Positions 1 through 8,362 of a DNA stretch of 64,000 nt are shown here, piece after piece. The first letter of the stretch is position 1; the number at the start of each line of letters is the position of its first letter. A model generated the notes under the pieces. It had not been told where the DNA came from. It did not search any database and was given only the letters and a program-made list of their open reading frames with translations. The stretch comes from CALOCN01 sp942491735 (GTDB lineage Bacteria; Eisenbacteria; RBG-16-71-46; JABDJR01): positions 186,001-250,000 of the forward strand of contig CALOCN010000001.1 of NCBI GenBank assembly GCA_942491735.1, given 5' to 3'. The position numbers were made by a program, and so were the translations under genes.

Positions 1-251
1 ATCTGCTTGAGCTGTTCCTTGGTCAGGGTCTGGGTGCCGGCCGAGCTCTTCATGCTCACCGCCTGGACCTTGGCATCGAAGACCATGGTTCCATCCTTGC
101 TGACCGCGGCCATCTTGTCGGTGGTCAGGTACATGGTGGACTCGAGGTCCGCGTTCTTCACGCTGATGGTGAGATCGGCCAGGGCGGGAAGTGCGAAGGT
201 GGTCAACGCGACCGTCGCGAAGAGGGTGCGACGCAGCAGCGTGTGGTTCAT
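1..251 (-). CDS. Secreted hypothetical protein, C-terminus cut by window edge
   Basis: The frame opens at an ATG (251-249) and stays open to the window edge, giving 83 residues. A strong AGGAGG lies 5 bases upstream of the start. The N-terminus is a clear Sec signal peptide: MNHTLLRR, a hydrophobic stretch, then cleavage after LPALA at about residue 25. The mature part starts DLTISVKNADLES and looks beta-rich and soluble, without membrane segments. I do not recognise the family. It lies 64 bases downstream of the response-regulator gene on the same strand, so it may be read from that transcript. Confidence 0.7.
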   Translation of the reverse strand, partial: MNHTLLRRTLFATVALTTFALPALADLTISVKNADLESTMYLTTDKMAAVSKDGTMVFDAKVQAVSMKSSAGTQTLTKEQLKQ

Positions 252-315
252 GGGGTGCCTCCTGGAATATGACTTCAAACCGGAAGAATCCTAGCAGAGT
301 CGACTCGCGGCCGGT

Positions 316-1668
316 CTACCCGGACGCGTCCAGCTCCTTGATGAGCCGACTCAGATGCGTGCGCTGGAGCTCCAGCAACTCGGCCGCCTGGGTGCGGCTT
401 CCGCCGGTGCGGGCCAGGGTGCGTTCCACCAGCAACCGCTTGAAGGCGACCAGCGCCTCCTTGTAGGGCATCTCCATGAGGCCGCTCACCCGGTCCCGGC
501 TGGTCCCGAGTACCTCGGGAGGGAGCAGGTCGGGAGTCAGCACGTCCGCCTGGGCCAACACGACCATGCGCTCGATCGCGTTGCGAAGCTGGCGCACGTT
601 TCCGGGCCAGGGAAACGCCCGCAGCGTGTCCAGGGTCTCCGGGGCGAAGGTGACGTTGCCTCGCTTGAGCTCGTGGCGGAACCCCTCCAGGAACGCATCG
701 GCCAGGATCGGGATGTCCTGGGGGCGCTCGCGCAGCGCGGGGAGGGTGAGCCGGATCACGTTGAGCCGGTAGTAGAGATCCTCCCGGAACCTTCCCTCCT
801 CCGCTTCCACGGCCAGATCCTTGTTGGTGGCGCAGATGAGCCGGCAGTCCACCCGCAGGGTCTGATTGCCCCCCACCCGCTCGAACTCGCCCGATTCCAG
901 GAAGTGGAGCAGTTTGGCCTGCACCTTGGCCGAGATGTCGCCGATCTCGTCCAGGAACGCGGTGCCGCCGGCCGCCGCCTCCAGCCGTCCCGGCTTGCGC
1001 CCGGTGGCGCCGGTGAACGCCCCCTTCTCGTGGCCAAAGAGGGTGGACTCCACCAGCTCGTCCGAGATGGCCACGCAGTTCACGTACACGAACGGACCGT
1101 CCGCGCGCAGGCTGTTGGCGTGCACGTGTTCGGCCAGGACCTGTTTGCCGGTCCCGCTCTCGCCGGTGATGAGCAACGTGGCGTCCGACTTCGCCGCGCG
1201 TTCCGCCGTGTCCAGGAGTTCCTTCATGCGGGGGGAGTCGCCCGGCACCAGCCGGGTCGTGCGGTGACGCGCCTCGGTCAGCGCGGCGTTGGCCCGGGTG
1301 AGCCGGCGTCGCTCCAGCGACCGCGCCACCACCCGCTCCAGCAGCTCGAAGTCGGCCGGTTTGGTGAGAAAGTCGTCCGCCCCCGCCTTGACCGCTTCCA
1401 CCGCGCGATCAATGGACCCGAACGCGGTCAGCACCACCACATGGGCGGAGTTCCTGCGCTCCCGCAGGGTCTTGAGCACCTCGATCCCGCCCATCCCGGG
1501 CATGGACAGGTCGAGCAGGATCAGGTCGTAGGCCTGGTTCTCCGCCTGCCGCAGACCGTCTTCTCCGCCTCCCGCGGTGTCCACGAAGTGTCCCCAGAAT
1601 CGAAACCGATCCTCCAGCGCCCGGCGCAGGGTCGGATCGTCATCGACGATGAGAATGCTGGCTTTCAT
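316..1668 (-). CDS. Sigma-54-dependent response regulator, NtrC family
   Basis: A 450-residue cytoplasmic transcriptional activator with the full NtrC layout. The receiver domain (about 1-120) has the acidic pocket D9-D11, phospho-acceptor D53 and K103. The AAA+ domain (about 143-375) has Walker A GESGTGK at 169-175, the sigma-54-contacting loop GAFTGA at 216-221 and Walker B near FLDEIGD. A Fis-type helix-turn-helix fills about 405-447. The first 29 bases overlap the end of the upstream histidine-kinase gene, so the two are surely a cognate, translationally coupled pair. It should activate RpoN promoters after phosphorylation. Targets are not shown by the sequence, but a sigma-54-like promoter precedes the pilin operon at 22027-19139, making a PilR-like role possible. 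Confidence 0.95.
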   Translation of the reverse strand: MKASILIVDDDPTLRRALEDRFRFWGHFVDTAGGGEDGLRQAENQAYDLILLDLSMPGMGGIEVLKTLRERRNSAHVVVLTAFGSIDRAVEAVKAGADDFLTKPADFELLERVVARSLERRRLTRANAALTEARHRTTRLVPGDSPRMKELLDTAERAAKSDATLLITGESGTGKQVLAEHVHANSLRADGPFVYVNCVAISDELVESTLFGHEKGAFTGATGRKPGRLEAAAGGTAFLDEIGDISAKVQAKLLHFLESGEFERVGGNQTLRVDCRLICATNKDLAVEAEEGRFREDLYYRLNVIRLTLPALRERPQDIPILADAFLEGFRHELKRGNVTFAPETLDTLRAFPWPGNVRQLRNAIERMVVLAQADVLTPDLLPPEVLGTSRDRVSGLMEMPYKEALVAFKRLLVERTLARTGGSRTQAAELLELQRTHLSRLIKELDASG

Positions 1669-4039
1669 GAGCGTCCTTTCCCGTCGGGTCCGCGGCGGAC
1701 AGACGGCAGGTGAATTCGGCCCCGCCCTGGGGGTGATTGCGTGCGGTCAGCCGACCGGACATGCGTTCGGTGTAGGCGTTGGCGATGTGCAGACCCAGCC
1801 CGAAACCCTGGCGCGAGGCATGCGGGCTGGGCGCTCCCTGTTTGAACTGCTGGAACAGGTCGAGCGGATCGGTGTCGCCAAAACCGGGTCCGCGATCCCG
1901 CACCGTGAACCCCGGCGCCCCTTCATCGTCGCATTCGAGGTGGAGGGTGACCGTTTCCCCCGGCGGGCTGTAGCGCACCGCGTTGTCGAGCAGGTTGACC
2001 GCGACCTCCAACAGCTTCGATGCATCGGCAATGGCCGGGGGAACCGGTTCCGGGTGCTCCACGGAAAGGGTGACCTGCTTTTCCACCGCGAGCGGATGGA
2101 GGGTCTCCACTGCCTGGGTGAGGATGGCCGAGAGGTCCGTGGGATGCAGGTCCAGTGCCTGCTCACCCCGCTCCAGCCGGCTGATCTCGAGCAGGTTGTC
2201 GACCAGGCGGCGCATGTGATCCGCGGCGGCGCGAATGGAGCGGACGTAGTCCCCCTGTCCCGGCTCCAGCGGTCCGGTCACTCCGTCGAGCAGGTTCTCC
2301 GAGGACCAGGTGATGGAAGTAAGCGGGGTGCGCAGGTCATGGGCGACCCGCGAAAGAAACTCGCTCTTGAGTCGATCCAGTTCCGCGAGCTGACGGCGGG
2401 CGAGCGCTTCCTCGGCCACCGCCTGGGCCAGCTCCATCCGCTCCAGGGCGGCCGCCGCGGCCTCGGCCACGTTCCTCAGGAACTGCAGATCCGGTTCGAT
2501 GTACCGGTACCCGGTCCGTTTGGGGCCCACCATGATGAGCCCGCGCAGACCCACCGCGGTTTCCAGCGGCATGAGGACCGCCACTCCGGAGTCGGACAGC
2601 TCCTCCGGCAGCGGCGCGTCCTCGATCTCCGGAATGCTGGTCGCGCCGGGACTGGCCTGGGCGCGTGACGGGTCCGGCTTGCCGAGCGTGCGTTCCAGGG
2701 CCCGCCCCAACTGATCCGCGGGCACGGTGCCGGACGTGATGAGGGGATCCCCCATGAGCACCACCGCCGCCCCTTCCGGTTCCAGGGTGGAGGTGATCAA
2801 CCGGGTCAAACCGTCCGAGAGTTCCTGGGGCGAGTTGAAGTGCGCGGCCCGCTTGCGCCAGATCGCCTGCACCCGCTCGTAGTTGGCGCTGATCTTGAAG
2901 AAGGTGCGGTCCACCCACTTGCCCAGGGTGGTGCGCAGCGGCACGAAGGCGATGCCGGCGGTGAGCCCGATCCCGACCAGGATGGCCGGGTTGAGCCGGT
3001 CGCCCACCATGACCCCCACCGCCACGATGACCGCGAGGACCGCGGCGACCAGGCCGCCATAGATGAGACTGCGCCGGATGAGCACATCCACGTCCAGGAG
3101 CTGGTACTTGAAGATGGCGATGAGGAACACCACCGGGATGGCCAGCTCGAACACCCGGTCGATGATGGGAGCCAGCGGCGGCGCGAGCCCGAGGAACTCC
3201 AGGAAGGTGCGGAAGAAGACGTAGGGGAACACGCCCATCCCGAACCCGAGCAACAGCCACTTCACCTGTTGCTGCTCGCGGGTCAGCTCCAGCCAACGGC
3301 TGCGTCCCAGCAGGATGAGAAACGCCACCCCCACCATGGCCACCATGAGCCCGTCGTTGGCGCGATGGGAGAGGTCCAGGGCGAACGCGGTCCCGGGACC
3401 GGGCGCGGCGGCGTAGCGGAAGTAGGCCACGCTCTGCCAGGCCCACATGGAGACCCCCAGGGCATACAGGGCCGGCATCACCCACCGGCGCCGGTTGAGA
3501 AACCCCGAACGTCGCGGGAAGGCGAGGGTGAATCGCACGAACAGGACGGGGAGCACCGAGGCCGCGAAGAGCCAGATGGTGCCCCGCACCAGATCGGCCC
3601 AACGCGGGTCGCGGGGGAAGTAGTTCCCCCCCAGGGTGATCGCGGCGCCGTAGACCAGGGTTCCCCAGAATAGGATTCGTGCTCCCTCGCGATCCCCGCG
3701 CGGCCCGAAGACAAAGAACCCCACCGCCCAGTAGAAGAGTCCCGACAGCAACACGACCAGGCCGTAGGACCAGCCGTAGCGCAGGGTGAGGACCATCCGA
3801 TGGGTGAGACCGTTCGCGTCCTGAACCAGCAACTCGGTGCCCTGGGGAAAGCCTTCGCAGAACCGGATCAGGTTGCGCGCGGAATCGATCTCCACTCCCT
3901 CGACCTGGGCCGGGTAGGTGATCTCGGCCGGGATGTCCCTGGGGTGCGGTGTGCGCGTGATCTGCCCGTTGAGCCCCCACAGGTAAAGCAGGAGCCCCAG
4001 CAGGGCGAACGGAATGAAGATGCGGGTGTCCCGGTTCAT
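1640..4039 (-). CDS. Multi-pass membrane sensor histidine kinase
   Basis: I chose the ATG at 4039 (799 residues, MNRDTRIF), because it leads straight into a membrane segment; the open frame continues upstream without signal-like sequence. The N-terminal 370 residues hold one helix, an extracytoplasmic stretch of about 60 residues, then about seven to eight helices. A GAF-like sensory region follows (about 400-530). The HisKA domain contains the H-box VAHDLRTPL, and the HATPase has N-box NLLDNAVRYS, DRGPGFG and GFGLGLHIA. It autophosphorylates and passes phosphate to the NtrC-type regulator whose gene overlaps it by 29 bases. A TAGACT element sits at 4056-4051, only 11 bases before the start codon, so the transcript may have almost no leader. 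Confidence 0.92.
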   Translation of the reverse strand: MNRDTRIFIPFALLGLLLYLWGLNGQITRTPHPRDIPAEITYPAQVEGVEIDSARNLIRFCEGFPQGTELLVQDANGLTHRMVLTLRYGWSYGLVVLLSGLFYWAVGFFVFGPRGDREGARILFWGTLVYGAAITLGGNYFPRDPRWADLVRGTIWLFAASVLPVLFVRFTLAFPRRSGFLNRRRWVMPALYALGVSMWAWQSVAYFRYAAAPGPGTAFALDLSHRANDGLMVAMVGVAFLILLGRSRWLELTREQQQVKWLLLGFGMGVFPYVFFRTFLEFLGLAPPLAPIIDRVFELAIPVVFLIAIFKYQLLDVDVLIRRSLIYGGLVAAVLAVIVAVGVMVGDRLNPAILVGIGLTAGIAFVPLRTTLGKWVDRTFFKISANYERVQAIWRKRAAHFNSPQELSDGLTRLITSTLEPEGAAVVLMGDPLITSGTVPADQLGRALERTLGKPDPSRAQASPGATSIPEIEDAPLPEELSDSGVAVLMPLETAVGLRGLIMVGPKRTGYRYIEPDLQFLRNVAEAAAAALERMELAQAVAEEALARRQLAELDRLKSEFLSRVAHDLRTPLTSITWSSENLLDGVTGPLEPGQGDYVRSIRAAADHMRRLVDNLLEISRLERGEQALDLHPTDLSAILTQAVETLHPLAVEKQVTLSVEHPEPVPPAIADASKLLEVAVNLLDNAVRYSPPGETVTLHLECDDEGAPGFTVRDRGPGFGDTDPLDLFQQFKQGAPSPHASRQGFGLGLHIANAYTERMSGRLTARNHPQGGAEFTCRLSAADPTGKDAHESQHSHRR

Positions 4040-4259
4040 GGTCGGGTTCGAGTCTACCGAAGCTCCCCCTGTCCGGGCGGGAGTATCCGGTTGGATACGA
4101 GGCCGTGACCCAAGAGGTCCGCTGACCGGATAGGGAACGTGCCGGGGGACGGTGGGCAATGCCTTCAACTCCTGATCCGGTAATCGGTTGCGAGTGCCGT
4201 GCCCGTTTGGGCACGCGGGTTGCGTTAGCTCTCCTTGAAAGCACGAAGGAGGCCAGCTC

Positions 4260-4787
4260 ATGAAACAGCGCGTACGGGTCGCAGCCATCACCGGGATTCT
4301 CGCGGGACTTGGGGTGTCGCCGGGCACCGTGGCCATTGCGGACACCACCGTGGCGGGTCCGTACGGAGTGCTCCAGGAACCGGCGGCACCGGCCGAGGTT
4401 CCGCTGCGGCTGGGGCTCTTCGTGGAAGGCGGTGGCGCGGCGATCCTGGGGGCCAGCGTGAACGCGACCGCCCGCGCCGGGAACATGGGGGTGCGTCTTG
4501 GCTATGGGCGCGGGGCGTTCTGGACCGCGTACGAGGTGGTCCCCGCCATGCTCACCCTGACCTCGGATCCCACCCGCCTCTCCAGCGCGGAGCTCGGCGC
4601 GGGGATCACCTACATCCAGGAACTGGGCCAGTCCCACCCAACGGGCACGCTGGTCCCCACCTTCACCCTGACCTATGTGCTGCGGGAACCGACCACCGGG
4701 ATCAACGGGCGCCTCGGCGTGCTGGTCGTCACGGACGGCAACGAAATCCTGCCCTGGCTCTCGGTGGGATTGGGGTGGGGGCAATGA
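4260..4787 (+). CDS. Exported hypothetical protein, probable outer-membrane barrel
   Basis: A 175-residue protein starting at an ATG seven bases after AAGGAGG (4246-4252). Residues 1-27 form a signal peptide (MKQRVRVAAITGILAGL, cleaved near VAIA-DTT). The mature part alternates short hydrophobic, Gly-rich strands such as LGLFVEGGGAAILGASV and ends in LSVGLGWGQ, consistent with a small beta-barrel. It is divergent from the histidine-kinase gene and shares ATGA with the next gene, so the two are co-translated. I do not recognise the family. Confidence 0.75.
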   Translation: MKQRVRVAAITGILAGLGVSPGTVAIADTTVAGPYGVLQEPAAPAEVPLRLGLFVEGGGAAILGASVNATARAGNMGVRLGYGRGAFWTAYEVVPAMLTLTSDPTRLSSAELGAGITYIQELGQSHPTGTLVPTFTLTYVLREPTTGINGRLGVLVVTDGNEILPWLSVGLGWGQ

Positions 4788-5356
4788 GGATGCTTTTCGG
4801 AGGGCGCCGAGGCGCGACGCGACGAACTGGTGCAACGAGGGAGGTCCGCGCCACCACCTTGCGTTCGCGTCTCGGTGACCCGCCGATTCGAATCGGGATC
4901 GCGTGGCTCGTGTTCGCCCTGTCTGTCGGTGCCTGGCCCGCTGTTGCGGAGACCCGCCCCGGGGATCCACTGACCCGGGGAGACAGCGTTCGCGTGAGCG
5001 GCCAGGACCTCGAACCGGTGACCGGCTCCCTCGTGGCCATGGACGCGCGGGTGATCACCCTCCGCGGGCCGGCCTCGTTGAACACAATCGATTGGGCTGT
5101 CGTGGATCAACTGGAGCGCCGCTACGAGGGCCCCGACATCCAAAAGGGGATCCGGGTCGGTGGGATCGCCGGGGTGAGCGTTGGCCTGGTCGCCGTGATC
5201 GCGTCGGGGAACGGGTCCTTCGACATGGGGGATGTGGGTCCTACCGTGATGCTGACCGCGTTCGCGGGGTTCGTGGGCGCGGCGCTGGGAGCGGCCTTCA
5301 GTCATCTGCACATGGTCGAACAGTGGGAGACCCTTCCCCGGCTGGATACGCCATGA
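4784..5356 (+). CDS. Exported hypothetical protein with C-terminal membrane segments
   Basis: A 190-residue protein whose ATG overlaps the preceding stop codon (ATGA), which implies translational coupling. An Arg-rich N-terminus of about 36 residues leads to a signal-like helix (IGIAWLVFALSVGAWPAVAE, cleaved near 55). The middle, with DSVRVSGQDLEPVTGSLVAM, resembles the small beta modules that open many FCB surface proteins. Two hydrophobic Gly-rich stretches follow at about 122-145 and 155-178. The true start could lie further in, since the n-region is long for a signal peptide. Family unknown. Confidence 0.65.
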   Translation: MRMLFGGRRGATRRTGATREVRATTLRSRLGDPPIRIGIAWLVFALSVGAWPAVAETRPGDPLTRGDSVRVSGQDLEPVTGSLVAMDARVITLRGPASLNTIDWAVVDQLERRYEGPDIQKGIRVGGIAGVSVGLVAVIASGNGSFDMGDVGPTVMLTAFAGFVGAALGAAFSHLHMVEQWETLPRLDTP

Positions 5357-5476
5357 GTCTGTTCCCGGTGGGGCCGGAGCGCGTTGTTTCGTGGTGAACC
5401 TGGGGAGGTCCACGCCACTCAGGGACGCGCGCTTCGGTTTCCCGCTTGGGGCCTTGAGAGACTGGGGCACGAATAA

Positions 5477-5516
5477 GGGGCCGCGCCGGCGGGAGGAGAG
5501 TTGCCGGCGCGGCCCC
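5477..5516 (+). terminator. Strong hairpin downstream of the 4784-5356 gene
   Basis: A perfect 14-base inverted repeat (5477-5490 with 5503-5516, core GCGCCGGC) encloses a 12-base loop. No U-run follows, so it may be a pause or stabilising hairpin or work with Rho rather than as a classical intrinsic terminator. Confidence 0.55.
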
Positions 5517-5587
5517 TGAACCCCCGCGATGGGTGTTCTCTGTCGGTCAAATCATCGAATCCGTTTGGAACGACGGGTTCGAGGGTG

Positions 5588-5626
5588 GAGCGATCCCGAG
5601 GGGAAGCGGGGCCCCTCGGGTCGCTC
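5588..5626. other. Long hairpin of unknown role
   Basis: The left arm 5588-5603 pairs with 5612-5626 over 15 base pairs with one bulged T. The loop is 8 bases. It lies about 70 bases past the first terminator-like hairpin and is not needed to end either neighbouring gene, so it is a candidate element of a small structured RNA or a dispersed repeat. Confidence 0.45.
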
Positions 5627-5834
5627 ACTGTCATACACCCGAACGCTGAAATTCGGGTTGCCGGGTGTGGTGCCGGAAGCAAGTGGTCAGGCTTCTTCCG
5701 ACCCGGCGGGTTCGCTGCCCCTCTATAGAGCAGGGTCCGTGCCAACGAGCGCGCCGTTGCGGTGCAACGGGTTACGTGGTTCTACCCGTCCTGGGCGTGT
5801 CGCCTCTCCGACACCCCTGTGTCGCACGACAAGA

Positions 5835-5865
5835 GAACGCCGCCCCCGTGATGGAGGCGGCGTTC
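5835..5865 (-). terminator. Terminator-like hairpin after the 5911-6549 gene
   Basis: A perfect 10-base stem GAACGCCGCC/GGCGGCGTTC with an 11-base loop lies 45 bases beyond the stop codon of the minus-strand gene. Read on the minus strand it is followed by TCTTGTCGT, a weak T-rich tail. Confidence 0.6.
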
Positions 5866-5910
5866 ACAGTCATCGAGGCGCTCTACAGGGTCCGGGACCC
5901 GAAGGAGTTT

Positions 5911-6549
5911 CTACTGGTGCAGCGACTTCAGGAGACCCCACGAGGTCGGCTCGACCGGGATGGGGTTCATGACCTCGAAGAACGCGTCGTCGAAGAACGG
6001 CGCGCCGCCGGGGCCGCCGGGAGCGAAGTCACCGGTGATCACCACGAGACGGGCGAAGGCCGCGTCGGCCGGAGCCGGTCCGGTGATGGTCTGCAGCGTC
6101 CAGACGTCCTGGGTTGCGCTGGCGTCGAAGGTGCCGTTGCTGATGAAGGGGAGGATATCCGAAGGATCCCCGTTGGCCTTCTTCCACTCGATGTTCACCG
6201 CGGCGATCTGGCCGCCGCCCATGGGATCGAGGCTGGAGTTCTTCATCCACACGCCGCCGTTCCAGGTTTCGCCCGGGTTGGCCGGGAACTGCTGGAACGC
6301 GCCGCTGCAGCAGCCGCCGAAGAGCTTGAGGGACTGGTCACCCGAGTTCGGGGTGTTGACCGCGCTGGACACGGTGTAGATACCGCCGCCGAAGGAGCTC
6401 CAGCCGGCGCCGGCGCCGTAGTACTCGGGAGGACCGGCGGGGATCACGGGATCCTCGAAACCGGGATTGGTCAGAACGTTTGCCGAAGCGGGAATCACTG
6501 CTACGGCAAGGGCAATGCTAAGCAGCGTGACGAGTCTCGCCAGTTTCAT
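5911..6549 (-). CDS. Secreted protein with PVExxxWGxxK C-terminal tag
   Basis: A 212-residue protein. I chose the ATG at 6549 over the longer frame because a GAGGT ribosome site lies just upstream and it gives a textbook signal peptide (MKLARLVTLLSIALAV, cleaved after IPASA near residue 23). The mature start NVLTNPGFEDP is the usual opening of the jelly-roll, carbohydrate-binding-like domains found on secreted proteins. The rest is beta-rich, with two adjacent cysteines (GGCCSGA). The last residues are PIPVEPTSWGLLKSLHQ, a tag shared with three other secreted proteins in this window. It has its own promoter and a terminator-like hairpin, so it is probably monocistronic. Ligand and function are unknown. 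Confidence 0.85.
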   Translation of the reverse strand: MKLARLVTLLSIALAVAVIPASANVLTNPGFEDPVIPAGPPEYYGAGAGWSSFGGGIYTVSSAVNTPNSGDQSLKLFGGCCSGAFQQFPANPGETWNGGVWMKNSSLDPMGGGQIAAVNIEWKKANGDPSDILPFISNGTFDASATQDVWTLQTITGPAPADAAFARLVVITGDFAPGGPGGAPFFDDAFFEVMNPIPVEPTSWGLLKSLHQ

Positions 6550-6668
6550 TTTCGACCTCACTTGGTGTCGGACGTTCGCTGAAGTCAGCAGAGTGAATGC
6601 GTCGCTGTGCAAGCTCGTTTGGACGTAGTCCCACACAGGCTGAGCGCAGGGCGAATCAGGACCCCAAC

Positions 6669-6697
6669 ATCATACACTATGTTCGGTCGCCGAACAA
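6669..6697 (-). promoter_or_regulatory. Sigma-70-like promoter for the 5911-6549 gene
   Basis: On the minus strand TTGTTC (6697-6692), a 17-base spacer and TATGAT (6674-6669) lie in a locally AT-rich stretch. Transcription would start near 6662, leaving a leader of about 110 bases. A short inverted repeat GTTCGG/CCGAAC (6681-6695) lies inside the promoter and could be an operator. Confidence 0.55.
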
Positions 6698-6737
6698 ACT
6701 TTTCAAACAACGATGCAAGCTGTTTGTATTTAATGGG

Positions 6738-7781
6738 TTAGCTCTTGATGGAGCTGTCGTCGAGCTGTGGGGTCAGCCCCATGTCGCCGAGGCTCCCCTG
6801 CGGATATCCGTTGGGCAAGCGGCGCATGAAGTCGTAGGCGGACGTGATCATGTCGTCCAACCCGTGGCGGGGCTCCCATCCAAGCTCTTCCTTTGCGCGC
6901 TGGTTGGATGCGATCAACCGCGCGGGATCCCCGGGTCGGCGTTCGGCGAGGGTGTGGGGCACCGAGGCCCCGCTGATGCGCTCCACCGACTCGATCACTT
7001 CCAGAACGGACGTGCCTTCGGTGGTGCCGAGGTTGACGATCAGGTTGTCGCCGCCTCCCTCCAGGCGCTTCAGTCCCAGCAGGTGGGCTTCGCACAGGTC
7101 CAGCACGTGGACATAGTCCCGGATGCACGATCCGTCCCGGGTGTCGTAGTCCGTGCCGAACACCTTGAGCTCGCAGTCCTCTTCCAGCACCGCGCGCACC
7201 GCCAACGGAATGAGGTGGGTCTCCGGGTCATGGTCTTCGCCCAACCCGGCCGTGGCGTCGCAACCGGCCGCGTTGAAGTAGCGGAAGGCAACAAACCCGG
7301 ATCCGTACGCGGCCGAGGCGTCGGCCAGCATCCGCTCACAGATCCACTTGGTGGTGCCGTAGGGATTGACCGGGTTCAACGGATGATCCTCGGTGATGGG
7401 CACGTCGTTGGGCTCGCCGTACACCGCCGCCGTCGAGGAGAGAATGAACCGGGGCACTCCCACTTCGAGCGCGGTCTCGATCAGGGTGGCCGTTCCCACC
7501 ACGTTGTTGCGGTAGTACTTGAGCGGGTTCTCGACCGACTCCGCCACCGAACAGACCGCGGCAAAGTGGAGGATCGCCGACGGACGATGGCGTCTGAGCG
7601 CCGCGCGCAGCGTCCCCTTGTCGGTGAGGTCGCCCTCGATCAGCTCCTCGTTCTTCACCGCGGCCAGGTGCCCCTCGGAGAGGTTGTCGTAGACCACGGT
7701 CCGGTAGCCTGCCCGTCGAAGGGCCTGTACCATGTGACTGCCAATGTATCCGGCGCCGCCGGTAACGAGTACGGTGCTCAT
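6738..7781 (-). CDS. galE: UDP-glucose 4-epimerase
   Basis: A 347-residue SDR-fold cytoplasmic enzyme that interconverts UDP-glucose and UDP-galactose with bound NAD, supplying galactosyl donors for surface glycans. The start is the ATG at 7781, directly before the Rossmann motif TGGAGYIGSH (7-16). Ser/Thr of LSSTAAVYG near 115-117 and the Y141-x3-K145 pair (NPYGTTK) form the catalytic set. FRYFNAAGCD and the C-terminal substrate region match the GalE family, and the length is usual. The open frame continues about 150 codons upstream, but that part lacks family similarity. It is divergent from the cysteine-cluster gene at 7860. The glycan locus at 51201-64000 is a plausible consumer. Confidence 0.95.
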   Translation of the reverse strand: MSTVLVTGGAGYIGSHMVQALRRAGYRTVVYDNLSEGHLAAVKNEELIEGDLTDKGTLRAALRRHRPSAILHFAAVCSVAESVENPLKYYRNNVVGTATLIETALEVGVPRFILSSTAAVYGEPNDVPITEDHPLNPVNPYGTTKWICERMLADASAAYGSGFVAFRYFNAAGCDATAGLGEDHDPETHLIPLAVRAVLEEDCELKVFGTDYDTRDGSCIRDYVHVLDLCEAHLLGLKRLEGGGDNLIVNLGTTEGTSVLEVIESVERISGASVPHTLAERRPGDPARLIASNQRAKEELGWEPRHGLDDMITSAYDFMRRLPNGYPQGSLGDMGLTPQLDDSSIKS

Positions 7782-7859
7782 GTCGGGATTCCCTTGGGTT
7801 GCGGACCCGACAAGTGTAGCAGGCGGCGCTCGAGCCCCCCACCACGAGGCCCCGCAAAC

Positions 7860-8303
7860 ATGCCCGAGCCCTATTTTCGCACCAACGGGGGACTCCAGTT
7901 CGAATGCACCGGATGCGGGGATTGCTGCCGCAAACCGGGCCCGGTCTTTTTCCCCCTCCCGGAACTGGAACGGGCCGCCGCCTACCTGGGTCTGAGCCCC
8001 ACCGCCTTTCGCCGCAAGTACGAGGTGGAGATCCTCGACGGCGTCCCGGCCATTGATCCTCCCCACGGAACGCCCTGTCCGTTCCTGGCCAAGGACGAGA
8101 GCTGCACCATCTACCCGGTGCGTCCCACCCAGTGCAGCACCTTTCCCTTCTGGCCCGAGACCGTGCTCCGCAAGCGCTCCTGGACCAAGGCCGCCGCCGG
8201 TTGCGAGGGGATCAACCGCGGGCGCCGACATTCCCCGGCCGAGATCGAACAGTTCCTCGCCGTCTGCGAGGACGCCGGTCTCCCGCGCGACGAGCCGTGG
8301 TAG
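7860..8303 (+). CDS. YkgJ-family cysteine-cluster protein
   Basis: A 147-residue soluble protein starting at an ATG ten bases after GAGG. It has the YkgJ pattern: CTGCGDCC near residue 19, CPFL, then CTIYPVRPTQCSTFPFW. In the family these cysteines are thought to bind zinc or an iron-sulfur cluster; the biochemical role is not established. The stop codon is followed closely by priA on the same strand. A late cysteine (AAGCEGINRG) may complete the metal site. Confidence 0.88.
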   Translation: MPEPYFRTNGGLQFECTGCGDCCRKPGPVFFPLPELERAAAYLGLSPTAFRRKYEVEILDGVPAIDPPHGTPCPFLAKDESCTIYPVRPTQCSTFPFWPETVLRKRSWTKAAAGCEGINRGRRHSPAEIEQFLAVCEDAGLPRDEPW

Positions 8304-8362
8304 CCAAGCCGGCCAAGCGTCGGCGCGCAGCCAAGGTCCCGGAGGATCGTCGCGAGGTGGTC

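Larger units (their letters stand above)
5357..5910. other. Gene-free, hairpin-rich intergenic region
   Basis: No convincing ORF lies in this 554-base gap between a plus-strand and a minus-strand gene (convergent). It holds a run of inverted repeats: 5477-5490/5503-5516, 5588-5603/5612-5626, 5635-5641/5662-5668, a CTCTATAGAG palindrome at 5721-5730, 5755-5760/5764-5769, 5797-5802/5809-5814 and 5835-5844/5856-5865. The outer two can act as terminators for the flanking genes. The inner ones are unexplained and could belong to a structured RNA. I looked for a tRNA fold and found none. Confidence 0.6.

Noticed and set aside
4040..4486. N-terminal extension of the histidine kinase frame
   Set aside because: The extra 149 residues are Pro/Arg-rich, have no family similarity and overlap a divergent gene; the ATG at 4039 fits the membrane topology.
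2337..4970. Long minus-strand frame overlapping the histidine kinase in another phase
   Set aside because: Shadow of the kinase gene: no domain, and it crosses the divergent promoter region and the 4260 gene.
5560..5600. Possible tRNA T-arm (GGGTTCGAGGG)
   Set aside because: The flanking bases do not pair as a T-stem, and no acceptor or anticodon stem can be drawn.
7782..8231. Upstream extension of the galE frame
   Set aside because: It overlaps the YkgJ-like gene on the opposite strand; GalE proteins begin at the Rossmann motif directly after the ATG at 7781.
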